DNA of 64,000 nucleotides, taken from the NCBI GenBank assembly GCA_964580185.1, contig CAZOJQ010000009.1, positions 5,894-69,893 of the forward strand, read 5' to 3'. This document shows, in pieces, positions 51,403-60,477 of the stretch. The notes below the pieces were generated by a model that had not been told where the DNA came from, searched no databases, and saw nothing but the letters and a program-made list of their open reading frames with translations. Within the stretch, counting starts at the first letter, position 1. Each line of letters begins with the position of its first letter. This DNA is from CAYWWY01 sp964580185. GTDB lineage: Bacteria; Thermotogota; Thermotogae; MWEM01. The translations under genes were made by a program, and so were the position numbers.

Positions 51403-54400
51403 TTAGTCGTCAGGTAAATTCTGGAGCTCGGTATCCGCGATTTTTTTTATCTCGATCCATTCCTTCTGAATCTGAGAATAAAGTTGCTCTACTGCGGGAT
51501 ATGTCTCCGCTTCTTTCTCCATTTCTTGCGCCAAGCGAGCCAATCGAGAAAAACTCATGGTTCTTCCGATGCCTTTGATGCTGTGGGCCGATCGACGAAT
51601 TTGATCGGCTTCGTGTCGTTCCACTTGGGGACCCAAGGTATCAATCCGATCTCTCAGTTCATCCATTGATTCCCAAAGCAACCGGTAGATTTGCTGATCA
51701 TGATCCAATCGTTCCATGAGTTCTTCTTTGTCAAAAGTTTGTTCAGCCGGATCGGTTGGTTCCATAGCAAGGGTCTCGTTCTCCAAAAGGATTGGCGTAA
51801 GATGGCTTTTGATTGCCTTGGCCAGTTCTCCGTGGCGGATCGGCTTGGTTAAGAAACCATCCATCCCCGCGTTCAAACATTTTTCTTTTTCTTTTTGAGT
51901 GGCTCCTGCTGTCAAGGCGATGATCGGCACATGCTGATCCGTACCTCGCTCGAGATCACGAATCCTCCGTGTTGCTTCTAGTCCATCCATTTCGGGCATC
52001 TGGACATCCATAAGGATGAGATCGATGGACTGGGCACCAATCTGGTCCAACACCTGAAATCCGTTTGAGGCTTCAACAATCTTCATCTGAGGGGCAATTG
52101 CAAGGACTTGTTGTTTGATCAACAAAAGATTCATGGCCACGTCTTCCGCAACCAGAATGGTCCCCTTCTCGGGAATCCACTCAAACCCTTCCGATTGCCC
52201 CGAAGGCATTTTTCGAACTCCTCTTGGATCGGTTCGACTTTGGGCGCGTAAGAATCGACTCAATTCATCGATTTTGACCGGTTTGCTAATCCAAAATGGA
52301 GAATCCTTCGTTTTGCGGTGATCTTTCACCATCTCCTCGTCCGAAGAGGTATGCATCAGCAAAATGGGCATCGATTCAGGAAGGATGGGTAAAGTATTCC
52401 GAATTCTTCGGATGGTTTCCCGTCCGTCCATACCGGGCATATGTTCGTCAATGATCATCATATCGTACCCAGGATCTTCCTTCAGAATTTTCAGCGCGGT
52501 TCGCCCGTCGGCGCATTCGGTCGTTTGAATCCCCCAATGGATCAGGTCACGCTGGAGAATGAACCGATTGCGATCGTTATCGTCAACCACCAAAATGCGT
52601 CTTGCGATCAGGTTTTCCATATCCGGTCCTGGGTCTTGGGTTGAATACTCGGTTTCGATGGAAAATGAGAAGGTGCTCCCCAAACCTGGTTGGCTCTGCA
52701 CATCGATGGAACCACCCATCTTTTCCACGAGCAATTGGGAAATCGCCAAACCCAGACCGGTCCCTCCATATTTTCTCGTTGTTGAGCTGTCTGCTTGCGA
52801 AAAGCTTTGAAACAGTCGACCCTTTTGATCCGAGCGGATCCCAATCCCGCTATCGCGCACTGAGAAAGAAAACCGCCCCCGATTCTCATTCAAAGCAGAA
52901 AAGTCGATCGAAAGCTCAACTTCGCCCTGCTCAGTAAACTTGACCCCATTGCTGAGCAGATTGATCAGCACTTGCTTCAACCGCACCGGATCGACATCGG
53001 CATATCGGGGTTGCGTTGGAGCGATATTGAGCAGCAGTTCCAACTTTTTCTGATGGGCGTGATATTTGATGATATCGATCGTTTGCTCCAAAAGAGCGAT
53101 GATATCCGTTCGTACCATTTCCAGTTCCCATTTCCCCGATTCAACCTTAGATAAGTCCAGAATATCGTTGATAATGCCAAGAAGGGCTTGACCCGAGGCG
53201 TAGGCATTTTGGGCATATTGCTTCTGGATCGAGTTCAGGGGGGTTTTCAGAAGCAGATCCGAAAACCCGATCACCCCATTGAGAGGGGTCCGGATCTCGT
53301 GACTCATATTGGCCAAAAACTCGGACTTTGCGCGGCTTGCGTCTTCTGCCTGCTGTTTCGCAGCAACAAGGGCCTGTTCGGTTTTGATTCGTTCGTCGAT
53401 GTTGCGAACCAACGCAATGACTCGTTCATCGCTTAAAGGGCTCAATCTGCATTCATAGTGAAACACTTGGCCGTAGATTTCCAAAGAATACTGGACAGGA
53501 TGGGATGGTTTATTATGGGTCACTTTCTGAATCTCTTGCATAATGGGCGTGGAAACATTTTCGGGCAATACCTCTCTGATCTTCCTCCCAATAAATCGTT
53601 CTTTGGAAACGGTTCGTTCTTCGTCATGGCCTGCCTTATGGTCCAAAAAGGTTCCTTCCTGATCCAAAATAAACATCTGATCGGGAATAGCCGCAAGTAA
53701 CGATTCGGAATACATTTTTTCGAAGGCCAACCGCTGGCGTTCTTTGGCCAACTCTCCCTCCAATTGTTTTCGTTCGCTAATATCCCAAACAAACCCATCG
53801 ACAAAGGAAATCAACCCATGATCATCTCGTAGCCCCCGTCCTTTCTCAAAGACCCAACGGCTGGTTCCATCACGGCGCAGAATCCGATATTCGATCTCCC
53901 AGGGTTTGCCTTGAGCGACCATTTTCTCAATGGTTTGCCGCACGCTCCTCCGGTCATCCGGATGGATGATGCTTACGAAGGTTCGATTGACATTGTCCAA
54001 AAAATCGGACGGGGGATATCCAGAGATCTGCTCGATATCCGCGCTCATAAATCTTACGGTTCGATCCGGATCGTTAACGCATCGAAAGGAAACCCCAGGA
54101 ATATTGGCTACCAGGGATTGAAACTGATCTCGGCTTTGAGTCAGCTCCTTTTCCAGTTTCTTTTGATGAGTTACATCCCGGGCAGCAGCATAAATCAGCG
54201 GTCCGTGGGGATGGGACCGCCATTCAATGTGCCGGTAGGCTCCATCTTTGCAGATATAGCGGTTGGTGAAGTTCAAGACAGTTTTTTGCTGGCTGAGTTC
54301 GCTGATCGCTTCCAGTGTATCCTTTAGATCATCGGGATGGACAAAATCCAGAAATTTCTTCGTTTGGAGCTCTTCAACCGAATAGCCCAAAATTTGCTCC

Positions 54401-54864
54401 CATTGTCGGTTTACTTTGAGAAACCGTCCTTCGATATCCGCAATGCATAAAAGATCCAGATTGACCGAGAAGAACCGTTCCAGTTCAAGACCTTTTTCCT
54501 TCTCTTCCGTAATATCCAAAACTGTCATCGAAAAAAAACCCGTTTCGATCCCATGGATCTGAATCAAATACCATCGGTTCCGCTTTTGGGAAAAGTGCTC
54601 GAAAGCCTTTTGCCCTTCTTCCCAGACCAAGGGAATTCGTTTCAAGATCGGGTCAATCCACACCGAATCCGGGTCAGAAAAAACCGTTCGGGCTGTCTTC
54701 CCGATAAGGGTTGACTGCTCCAACCCAGTCAGTCGCTCAAAGGCCCGATTGATATCGAGAAACCGATAATCCACGGGATCCCCTTTGATGTCTGAAATCA
54801 GTTCCTGATAACTGAAACCAAACGGAGCATGATCAATGAGCGTTTTGTACTTGTGATCCTCCAC
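51403..54864 (-). CDS. Hybrid sensor histidine kinase: PAS x4, HisKA, HATPase, REC x2, Hpt
   Basis: 1153 aa, cytosolic. Four PAS domains come first (one reads DADIEGRFLKVNRQWEQILG-like IADIEGRFLKVNRQWEQILG). HisKA follows with the histidine of NMSHEIRTPLNGVIGFSDLL near residue 522, then HATPase (RDSGIGI, GGTGLGLAIS), a first receiver (VVDDNDRNRF, IIDEHMPGMDG, about 755-880), a second (AEDVAMNLLL, LMDVQMPEMDG, about 900-1020) and a C-terminal Hpt (SAHSIKGIGRT, near 1094). This is a complete internal phosphorelay of the BarA/EvgS type. The final acceptor is probably a separate regulator. It lies 15 bp downstream of the REC-PAS-HD-GYP gene, a likely signalling partner. Confidence 0.93.
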   Translation of the reverse strand: MEDHKYKTLIDHAPFGFSYQELISDIKGDPVDYRFLDINRAFERLTGLEQSTLIGKTARTVFSDPDSVWIDPILKRIPLVWEEGQKAFEHFSQKRNRWYLIQIHGIETGFFSMTVLDITEEKEKGLELERFFSVNLDLLCIADIEGRFLKVNRQWEQILGYSVEELQTKKFLDFVHPDDLKDTLEAISELSQQKTVLNFTNRYICKDGAYRHIEWRSHPHGPLIYAAARDVTHQKKLEKELTQSRDQFQSLVANIPGVSFRCVNDPDRTVRFMSADIEQISGYPPSDFLDNVNRTFVSIIHPDDRRSVRQTIEKMVAQGKPWEIEYRILRRDGTSRWVFEKGRGLRDDHGLISFVDGFVWDISERKQLEGELAKERQRLAFEKMYSESLLAAIPDQMFILDQEGTFLDHKAGHDEERTVSKERFIGRKIREVLPENVSTPIMQEIQKVTHNKPSHPVQYSLEIYGQVFHYECRLSPLSDERVIALVRNIDERIKTEQALVAAKQQAEDASRAKSEFLANMSHEIRTPLNGVIGFSDLLLKTPLNSIQKQYAQNAYASGQALLGIINDILDLSKVESGKWELEMVRTDIIALLEQTIDIIKYHAHQKKLELLLNIAPTQPRYADVDPVRLKQVLINLLSNGVKFTEQGEVELSIDFSALNENRGRFSFSVRDSGIGIRSDQKGRLFQSFSQADSSTTRKYGGTGLGLAISQLLVEKMGGSIDVQSQPGLGSTFSFSIETEYSTQDPGPDMENLIARRILVVDDNDRNRFILQRDLIHWGIQTTECADGRTALKILKEDPGYDMMIIDEHMPGMDGRETIRRIRNTLPILPESMPILLMHTSSDEEMVKDHRKTKDSPFWISKPVKIDELSRFLRAQSRTDPRGVRKMPSGQSEGFEWIPEKGTILVAEDVAMNLLLIKQQVLAIAPQMKIVEASNGFQVLDQIGAQSIDLILMDVQMPEMDGLEATRRIRDLERGTDQHVPIIALTAGATQKEKEKCLNAGMDGFLTKPIRHGELAKAIKSHLTPILLENETLAMEPTDPAEQTFDKEELMERLDHDQQIYRLLWESMDELRDRIDTLGPQVERHEADQIRRSAHSIKGIGRTMSFSRLARLAQEMEKEAETYPAVEQLYSQIQKEWIEIKKIADTELQNLPDD

Positions 54865-54879
54865 AACAGCCTCCTTTCC

Positions 54880-56322
54880 TTACCCGAACTCCGGTTCTCG
54901 CTTCATCAATTCTGATTTGTCCAAGGAAAGGAACACATTCACAATTTCCGGATCGAACTGGGATCCCGAAAATTGGATCAGCTGCGCTTCTGCTTCTTCA
55001 GCTGAAAGAGGCGCTCGATAGGATCTTAAGCTGGTCATGGCGTCATAAGCGTCCGCAACGGCGATGATTCGAGACGCAAGAGGAATCATGTCTTTTTTGA
55101 TTCCATCGGGATATCCTTCTCCATCATACCGCTCATGGTGGGATAGAATAAAATGGCCGATCTCTTTTGTTTGGGGAGAGGTGTTCAGTACTTTTGCGCC
55201 CCAAACGGGATGCATCTTGACCAGTTCAAACTCTTCATCCGTTAGCTTGGAAGGCTTGTTCAGGATGTTCGTCGGGACCAGGAGTTTTCCAATATCATGA
55301 ATCAATCCAGCCCAATAGACTTTTCGGATCCATTCTGGATTCGAGTCGATCTTTTCCGCAATCATGGCGGAAAACCGAGCCACATTTTCGGAATGGCCTC
55401 GTGTATAGAGATCGTACAGCTCCAAAATTTGGATCATCGATAGAAGCAGTTCTTTTTGAAATTTGCCTTGCTGAATCCGGATTTGCTCTTCTCGATCGAG
55501 AAGAGCTTTTTCTACTCGCCTTCTTTCTGTGATATCTTCTGCCGAGCAAACGGCAAAGGGAACGGATCCATCCTCAGCAAACACCGGGTTCTTGGTAATC
55601 GAAACGCATCGGAGTTCTCCCGAGTGATGGGAGACCCATTCCTCGGAAGAAAAGGGCGTTCCCAGGAATACCGTTTCATTTCCTTTCCAAAAGGCTTCGA
55701 TCTGTTGGTTGGGAAGGAGTTCTTTTCGCTGTCGGTGCGCGATCTGTTCTTTTTGGACGCCAAGAAAGTCAGCGTGAGAGACATTCACAGTTCCGTACGT
55801 CTCCGGATCGGTCAAATACCATACCTGAGGGCGCATGTGATCGAGTAAAATCCGTTGTTCTTCGGCTGCCGATTGCACTTTCGCTTCGGCTTGTTTCAGT
55901 TTTTCTTCGGTTTCCAGCCGACGAATCAGACGATTCAAAACCGCTGGTAGATAATCAATCAATTCGAGGTCTTTGATGAGATAATCCACGGCACCCATTT
56001 TCATCATCTGAACCGCAAGCCGTTCATCCCCTTGACCGGTCATCACAATAAAGGGAATGGAGCTTCCGGAATCTTTCAAACGTTGGATCAGCTCAAAACC
56101 GGTCATATCGGGCAAGTATTGATCCAGGAGCAGGATGGTTCGGTCTTCTCCATGGGGTAATGCAGCAATATGCTGGATGGCTTCACGCCCTAGCATAATC
56201 CCCACCGTCTGATACCCGGCTTTCTCTAGATGTCTTCGGATGAGTTTTTGGAGTCCAATATCATCTTCCACAACAAGAACACATCTGTGGTTTGCTGTTG
56301 GAACAGCGCAATCGTCAGTCAT
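54880..56322 (-). CDS. Response regulator: REC-PAS-HD-GYP
   Basis: 480 aa. The receiver (about residues 12-130) has VVEDDIGLQKL and the phospho-Asp in LLLDQYLPDMTG. A PAS domain with PAC (about 160-290) follows, then HD-GYP with LIHDIGKLLVPTNIL, HHERYDGEGYPDGI and VADAYDAMTSLRSYR. The GYP signature is complete, so cyclic-di-GMP hydrolysis controlled by phosphorylation is likely. Its start overlaps the multi-PAS kinase stop by eight bases. Confidence 0.93.
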   Translation of the reverse strand: MTDDCAVPTANHRCVLVVEDDIGLQKLIRRHLEKAGYQTVGIMLGREAIQHIAALPHGEDRTILLLDQYLPDMTGFELIQRLKDSGSSIPFIVMTGQGDERLAVQMMKMGAVDYLIKDLELIDYLPAVLNRLIRRLETEEKLKQAEAKVQSAAEEQRILLDHMRPQVWYLTDPETYGTVNVSHADFLGVQKEQIAHRQRKELLPNQQIEAFWKGNETVFLGTPFSSEEWVSHHSGELRCVSITKNPVFAEDGSVPFAVCSAEDITERRRVEKALLDREEQIRIQQGKFQKELLLSMIQILELYDLYTRGHSENVARFSAMIAEKIDSNPEWIRKVYWAGLIHDIGKLLVPTNILNKPSKLTDEEFELVKMHPVWGAKVLNTSPQTKEIGHFILSHHERYDGEGYPDGIKKDMIPLASRIIAVADAYDAMTSLRSYRAPLSAEEAEAQLIQFSGSQFDPEIVNVFLSLDKSELMKREPEFG

Positions 56323-59300
56323 TCAAAAACACACCTTTGCTTTGAGGTCGTTGGTTTGGGGCCAGGGGGAGAGAGACGAAAAAGATGCTTCCTTCGCCCA
56401 GCTGAGATTCAACCCAAACCGATCCGTTGAGCCGTTCAATAATCTGACGGACAATGGTCAGACCCAGACCTTCGCCTTCGCTCCGCGATGGGTCCAGTCG
56501 ATGAAAGAGTTGGAAGATGTTTTCTTGGTGTTCTTTAGCAATGCCAATTCCGTTATCCTCGACCGAATAGACACAACGTTCATTGACAACCCCCCGGACG
56601 TGAATCATGCAATGACGGTCTGGATGCCGGTATTTCAAGGCATTGCTGATCAGATTGGTAAAGACATGGGTCAATTGGATCGAATCACCCAAACACGGAG
56701 GGAGCTGATCAACCTGAATCTCTCCCCCGGATTCTTTCAGAGAAAACCCCATTCCTGAAATCACGCGGGTGAGAAGATCATTCATATCCACTTCGGTGAT
56801 ATTGAGAGAAACCCGTCCAGATCTCGATAATCTCAGCAACCCTTTCAACAACCCATCCATCTGGCGGGTACTGGTGCGAATATGGGAAAGCGCTTCATGC
56901 ACCGTTGGAAGGGCCTTGATTATCCGATCCCCCAATGGCTGTTCTGCTGGATCCAAACGGAGAAATTCATTGCTCAGCTCTTCAACGAGGAATTCCAACT
57001 CTCTGCTGTAGCCATCCACATTCACCAGGGGAGAACGGAGATCGTGGGATGCGACATACACGATCTGCTCTAATTCTCTATTTTTCTCAGCGATCAGTTG
57101 TTGCGACTTCTTGAGCTCGGTCACATCCGAACTGATCGTCGCAAACCGGTCTCTGCCCATCGATACCACAGAAGTCGATAGTTGAAGCGGATGGAACGGA
57201 GACAGGGACTCAAAGCGCTCTGGTTTGCCTGAATTGACAACGCGTGTGTATTCATCCAAGTAAGGGGGGACAGAAGACTCGAAGATTTGGGAGGCCCGTT
57301 TGCCTTTGATCTTTGCTTCGGGAAGATTCATGATCTGAGCAAAAGCCAAATTGCAGTCGATGATCCGATAGTCGATGCTGGTCCCGGACGGATCGCGAAT
57401 CAATTCATACAAACCGACCATCTCGGTCATGGATGTATACAAGGTTCGCAGTTTTTCTTCCTTTTCCTGAAGTTTTTTCTCAGCGTTTTTCCGTTCTGTG
57501 ATATCTCGAGCGAACGAACAAGCCAAAAACTCTTGCTCCGTACCGAAGAAGTTGGTGCTCACTTCCACCGGAACGATCGTACCCTTTTTGCTTCGATGGC
57601 GCGATTCGAAACTCATCGATCCCTTGGTCCGCATTTCCTGTTTGTGCGCTTCAAATGCTTCTTTGGGGAAATCGGGATCAAGATCAAAGATTTCCATATG
57701 CAAAAGCTCCTCGCGCGTGTATCCAGACGATTCGCACGCAGCATCGTTGACATAGAGGATTTCCCCTTGATCCCCTACCCAAATGACAATGTCTCGGGCT
57801 CGATCCATGGCGAATTGGGTCCGCTGAAGGGCTTCTTCCGATCGTTTTCGTTCGGTGATATCCCAATAAATTCCGACCAAACCCTGGACTTCCCCTACTT
57901 CATCCAAAATCGGAGCTTTCACTACATGAACAATGGTAGGTTCTCCCTCTAGTGGCTGATGGATTTCTTCGATCTCCATGACTACTTTGCCCCGCATAAT
58001 TCGCAGATCGTCGGAACGATACTTTTTGGCCAAATCAAAAGGGTGAATCTCAAAATCGGTCTTTCCAATGATCTGATCTGGTTTCAATTTTTGCTCAGCA
58101 CAGTACGGTTGGTTGGCAAAGGTAAATCGACCTTGCTTGTCTTTACTGAAGACTTTTTGAGGCATACTCTCCACCAGGGATCGGAAGAGGGTCTGACTTT
58201 CGCGCAGGGCATCCTGAGCATGCTTTTTCTCGGTAATGTCGCGAAGGGTGACCAACAAACAGGATCTTCCTGCGACTTTGCTAGCCTTCATCCGGATTTC
58301 CGACCAGAACAATCCTCCTTTTTTATGCCTGCAATGCCACTCAAATCGCTGCTCCATTCCAGACAAGGCTTTCCGATGATATTCCAATGCCTCTAGTTGC
58401 GAATAGGGAGCATGACCCGAGCTGAGCTCTTCAACCGTACACTGCATCAATTCCTCATGAGAATACCCGAACATTCCGAGCATCGGATCGTTTGCATCCA
58501 AAATCTTCCCTGTAGCAGAGTCAAGAATTACGATCCCTTCGTTTACCCCATTGAAAATCTCGCGGTAGGTCGCTTCGGAGTGCGCCAAGGCTTGTTCGGA
58601 TCGAATGCGTTCAGTCACATCCACAAAAAACCCGTCCCACACTATGCTTCCATCAGACATGAGTTCTGGGGTCGAACGGCATTCCAACCAAACTGGTTCC
58701 TTCCCATCCAAAACACGGAATGTCAGATGAAAAGGTTGCAAAGAGCGAGCCGATTCGTGTACTTCCATTTGGAATCGTTCGAGGTCTTCAGGATGGATTC
58801 GGTCAAGGAAGATCCTTGGGTCATTCATAAGATCTTTGGCCTTTATGCCGACTACATTTTTTGCTGATTCATTGATATAAGGAAAGGAAATGGACCCATC
58901 AGCGTCTTTCCGAAACTGATAGACCACGGCAGGAGAGTTTTCGGCAAGCTGTTTGTATTGAGCCTCGCTCTGGCGAAGCCTTCTTTCGACTTGTCTCTTC
59001 TTCCGTAGGTTCCGGATCAAAAGACCCATAAGAAGCGTTTGCGCAGCAATGAAGATGCCCATGAACACAAAGAAAAGGGTCGTTCGGGTTTGAAGCGTCA
59101 TGTAGTCCGTAATATCTTCAATCACGCCCAAACCACCCAAAACTGCGCCGGAATCATCTTTTATCGGCGCGAATAAAACTCGAACGGGGGTCACTTTTTC
59201 GGCAGTAGTCGAATGATAATATCCTTCATATCGGCCGAACCCTCCATCAAGCGCTTTCCGGATCGCTTCAACGATTTTTCGGTCTGGTAGTTGGAGGGTA

Positions 59301-59560
59301 TTCTGTCCGATTAACAATTCACGCGAAGAGCCAATCAACCGGACAAATTGCTCGTTGACTGACGAAATGGTTCCTTGGGCATCAAATAGAAAGAGTCCCA
59401 AGGGGGACTCGTCAAACAACAACTGAAAATGGGTTTCATGTTCCCGCAAAATGCTCTCAGCAAGGCTTCCTTGGGCTTGGATACAACACGAGATCATACA
59501 CCCAACAACCAACACCGTAAAGATTCCATTCTTTTTCGTCGGCATTGCGAAAACGATCAC
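56315..59560 (-). CDS. Membrane-associated multi-PAS sensor histidine kinase
   Basis: 1081 aa. An N-terminal hydrophobic segment (residues about 10-30), a PAS domain (FDESPLGLFLFDAQGTISSV), a membrane helix (FFVFMGIFIAAQTLLMGLLI, near 165) and about five further PAS/PAC units follow. HisKA carries YVASHDLRSPLVNVDGYSRE (His near 839), then HATPase with DNGIGIAKEHQENIF and GLGLTIVRQII. The HisKA type resembles phytochrome-like kinases that pair with small Rcp1-type receivers, and such a gene lies directly upstream. The GTG at 59560 overlaps that gene's stop by four bases; ATG at 59545 is an alternative. Confidence 0.92.
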   Translation of the reverse strand: MIVFAMPTKKNGIFTVLVVGCMISCCIQAQGSLAESILREHETHFQLLFDESPLGLFLFDAQGTISSVNEQFVRLIGSSRELLIGQNTLQLPDRKIVEAIRKALDGGFGRYEGYYHSTTAEKVTPVRVLFAPIKDDSGAVLGGLGVIEDITDYMTLQTRTTLFFVFMGIFIAAQTLLMGLLIRNLRKKRQVERRLRQSEAQYKQLAENSPAVVYQFRKDADGSISFPYINESAKNVVGIKAKDLMNDPRIFLDRIHPEDLERFQMEVHESARSLQPFHLTFRVLDGKEPVWLECRSTPELMSDGSIVWDGFFVDVTERIRSEQALAHSEATYREIFNGVNEGIVILDSATGKILDANDPMLGMFGYSHEELMQCTVEELSSGHAPYSQLEALEYHRKALSGMEQRFEWHCRHKKGGLFWSEIRMKASKVAGRSCLLVTLRDITEKKHAQDALRESQTLFRSLVESMPQKVFSKDKQGRFTFANQPYCAEQKLKPDQIIGKTDFEIHPFDLAKKYRSDDLRIMRGKVVMEIEEIHQPLEGEPTIVHVVKAPILDEVGEVQGLVGIYWDITERKRSEEALQRTQFAMDRARDIVIWVGDQGEILYVNDAACESSGYTREELLHMEIFDLDPDFPKEAFEAHKQEMRTKGSMSFESRHRSKKGTIVPVEVSTNFFGTEQEFLACSFARDITERKNAEKKLQEKEEKLRTLYTSMTEMVGLYELIRDPSGTSIDYRIIDCNLAFAQIMNLPEAKIKGKRASQIFESSVPPYLDEYTRVVNSGKPERFESLSPFHPLQLSTSVVSMGRDRFATISSDVTELKKSQQLIAEKNRELEQIVYVASHDLRSPLVNVDGYSRELEFLVEELSNEFLRLDPAEQPLGDRIIKALPTVHEALSHIRTSTRQMDGLLKGLLRLSRSGRVSLNITEVDMNDLLTRVISGMGFSLKESGGEIQVDQLPPCLGDSIQLTHVFTNLISNALKYRHPDRHCMIHVRGVVNERCVYSVEDNGIGIAKEHQENIFQLFHRLDPSRSEGEGLGLTIVRQIIERLNGSVWVESQLGEGSIFFVSLPLAPNQRPQSKGVFLND

Positions 59561-60018
59561 CCCGATTCGCTGGAATCATCAATAACGGGAATTTCGACAA
59601 TGGATAAAAAAAGTCCCAACTGCTGAATGGCGCGAATAAAAGACTCGTATTCGACCGGTTTGGTGATGTAGTTGTTGCACCCGAGAGTGTGGCAGTGTTC
59701 CACTTCTTTTGGATCATCGGTTGTGGTAACCATGATAACGGGAATCTTCCGAAGCTCAGGGTCCAATTTGATCAACCGCAATACTTCGGTTCCATCCAAT
59801 TTGGGCAAGCGAATGTCCAACAAAAGAACATACGCCCCATTGCCTTTTCGGCGCGATCCATTTCCTTTCTGAAACAAAAAATCCACAATCTCTTGTCCAT
59901 TGGAAAAATGAAGCAGCGGATTGTTGATTCCTGCGCGGATCAGGTTTTTGCGAATCAGGCCTGCATGGCCAGGATCATCTTCGGCCAGAAGGATTGTGAC
60001 TTCTTTAACCCTCGGGTT
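59557..60018 (-). CDS. Rcp1-like single-domain response regulator with no clear start codon
   Basis: The frame encodes a full receiver domain: TILLAEDDPGHAGLIRKNL (acidic pocket), LLLDIRLPKLDGTEVLRLIK (phospho-Asp), VTTTDDPKE and NYITKPVEYESF (Lys). The first canonical start, GTG at 59886, would delete the acidic pocket, and an in-frame TGA stands at 60019-60021. Between them no ATG, GTG or TTG precedes the first strand. A TTG at 60022 in the next frame, eight or nine bases after AGGGGA, reads LKPEG then TAA; skipping one base there would join it to KEVTILLAEDD. Either a frameshift, an assembly indel or a rare start codon is involved. It probably partners the downstream kinase. Confidence 0.7.
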   Translation of the reverse strand, partial: NPRVKEVTILLAEDDPGHAGLIRKNLIRAGINNPLLHFSNGQEIVDFLFQKGNGSRRKGNGAYVLLLDIRLPKLDGTEVLRLIKLDPELRKIPVIMVTTTDDPKEVEHCHTLGCNNYITKPVEYESFIRAIQQLGLFLSIVEIPVIDDSSESG

Positions 60019-60134
60019 TCAATCCTTTCGATCCCCTATTCTATTGATTCATCACGCCTTATGGGATATGAAAATCGATGAATCGGTAATCCAGCAAAAA
60101 CTCACCTTTGGGTTTGTCGGTCTGTCTGTCATCG

Positions 60135-60143
60135 ATTATACCA
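60135..60143 (-). promoter_or_regulatory. Extended -10 promoter element for the signalling operon
   Basis: The minus strand reads TGGTATAAT about 115 bp upstream of the receiver frame, the likely start of the receiver-to-TagA run. Confidence 0.45.
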
Positions 60144-60211
60144 TACCCAGTGATCTGTTCCATACAACCAGGGATTGATCGACCGTTTAACCCATCGTTT
60201 GCTGTTTCCCA

Positions 60212-60241
60212 TTGCATCGTATGAGCATTTTATGATATAAT
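60212..60241 (+). promoter_or_regulatory. Promoter for the lysC leader
   Basis: TTGCAT and a perfect TATAAT with an 18-bp spacer. Transcription from about 60248 gives a leader of about 230 bases before lysC. The 60022-60477 gene-free stretch also holds the opposing signalling promoter, a short leader ORF and a terminator. Confidence 0.7.
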
Positions 60242-60265
60242 CACCCCGAAAGGGAGTTGAGTGGA

Positions 60266-60361
60266 ATGGTCTTGAATGGGTGGATCATAAGCAAAATGAA
60301 TACCGCTTTTATCCAAGTAAATATGATGTGGAGCTATCCCCGGGGCATTTTACAGGGATAG
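60266..60361 (+). CDS. Putative 31-aa leader peptide upstream of lysC
   Basis: An ATG at 60266 with AAAGGGAG ten bases upstream opens a 31-codon frame ending in TAG at 60359-60361. It contains five Met codons including a MM pair (about residues 20-21), four Ile, one Thr and one Lys. The stop lies in the 3' arm of a hairpin (CTATCCC 60334-60340 with GGGATAG 60355-60361), and an intrinsic terminator follows 24 bases later. The arrangement resembles amino-acid attenuators. Translation is unproven. Confidence 0.4.
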   Translation: MVLNGWIISKMNTAFIQVNMMWSYPRGILQG

Positions 60362-60384
60362 TTCGTTTATCTTTGCAAAAGGTC

Positions 60385-60418
60385 AAGGGGGCGTTTCCGA
60401 AGAAACCCCCCTTTTTTT
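60385..60418 (+). terminator. Intrinsic terminator inside the lysC leader
   Basis: AAGGGGG-C-GTTTC-CGAA-GAAAC-CCCCCTT followed by a T run, about 60 bp before the lysC start and about 145 bp after the promoter. A terminator here, with no gene before it except the short ORF, implies conditional readthrough. Confidence 0.85.
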
Positions 60419-60477
60419 ATCCGGTATTTCATCATTCAATGAACAGGGAATGAGAACGAGAAAAGGAAGGGGTGCTG

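Noticed and set aside
60242..60420. Lysine, SAM or T-box element in the lysC leader
   Set aside because: I found no conserved core of any of these by eye, and no tRNA-specifier bulge or T-box sequence; a covariance-model search was not possible here.
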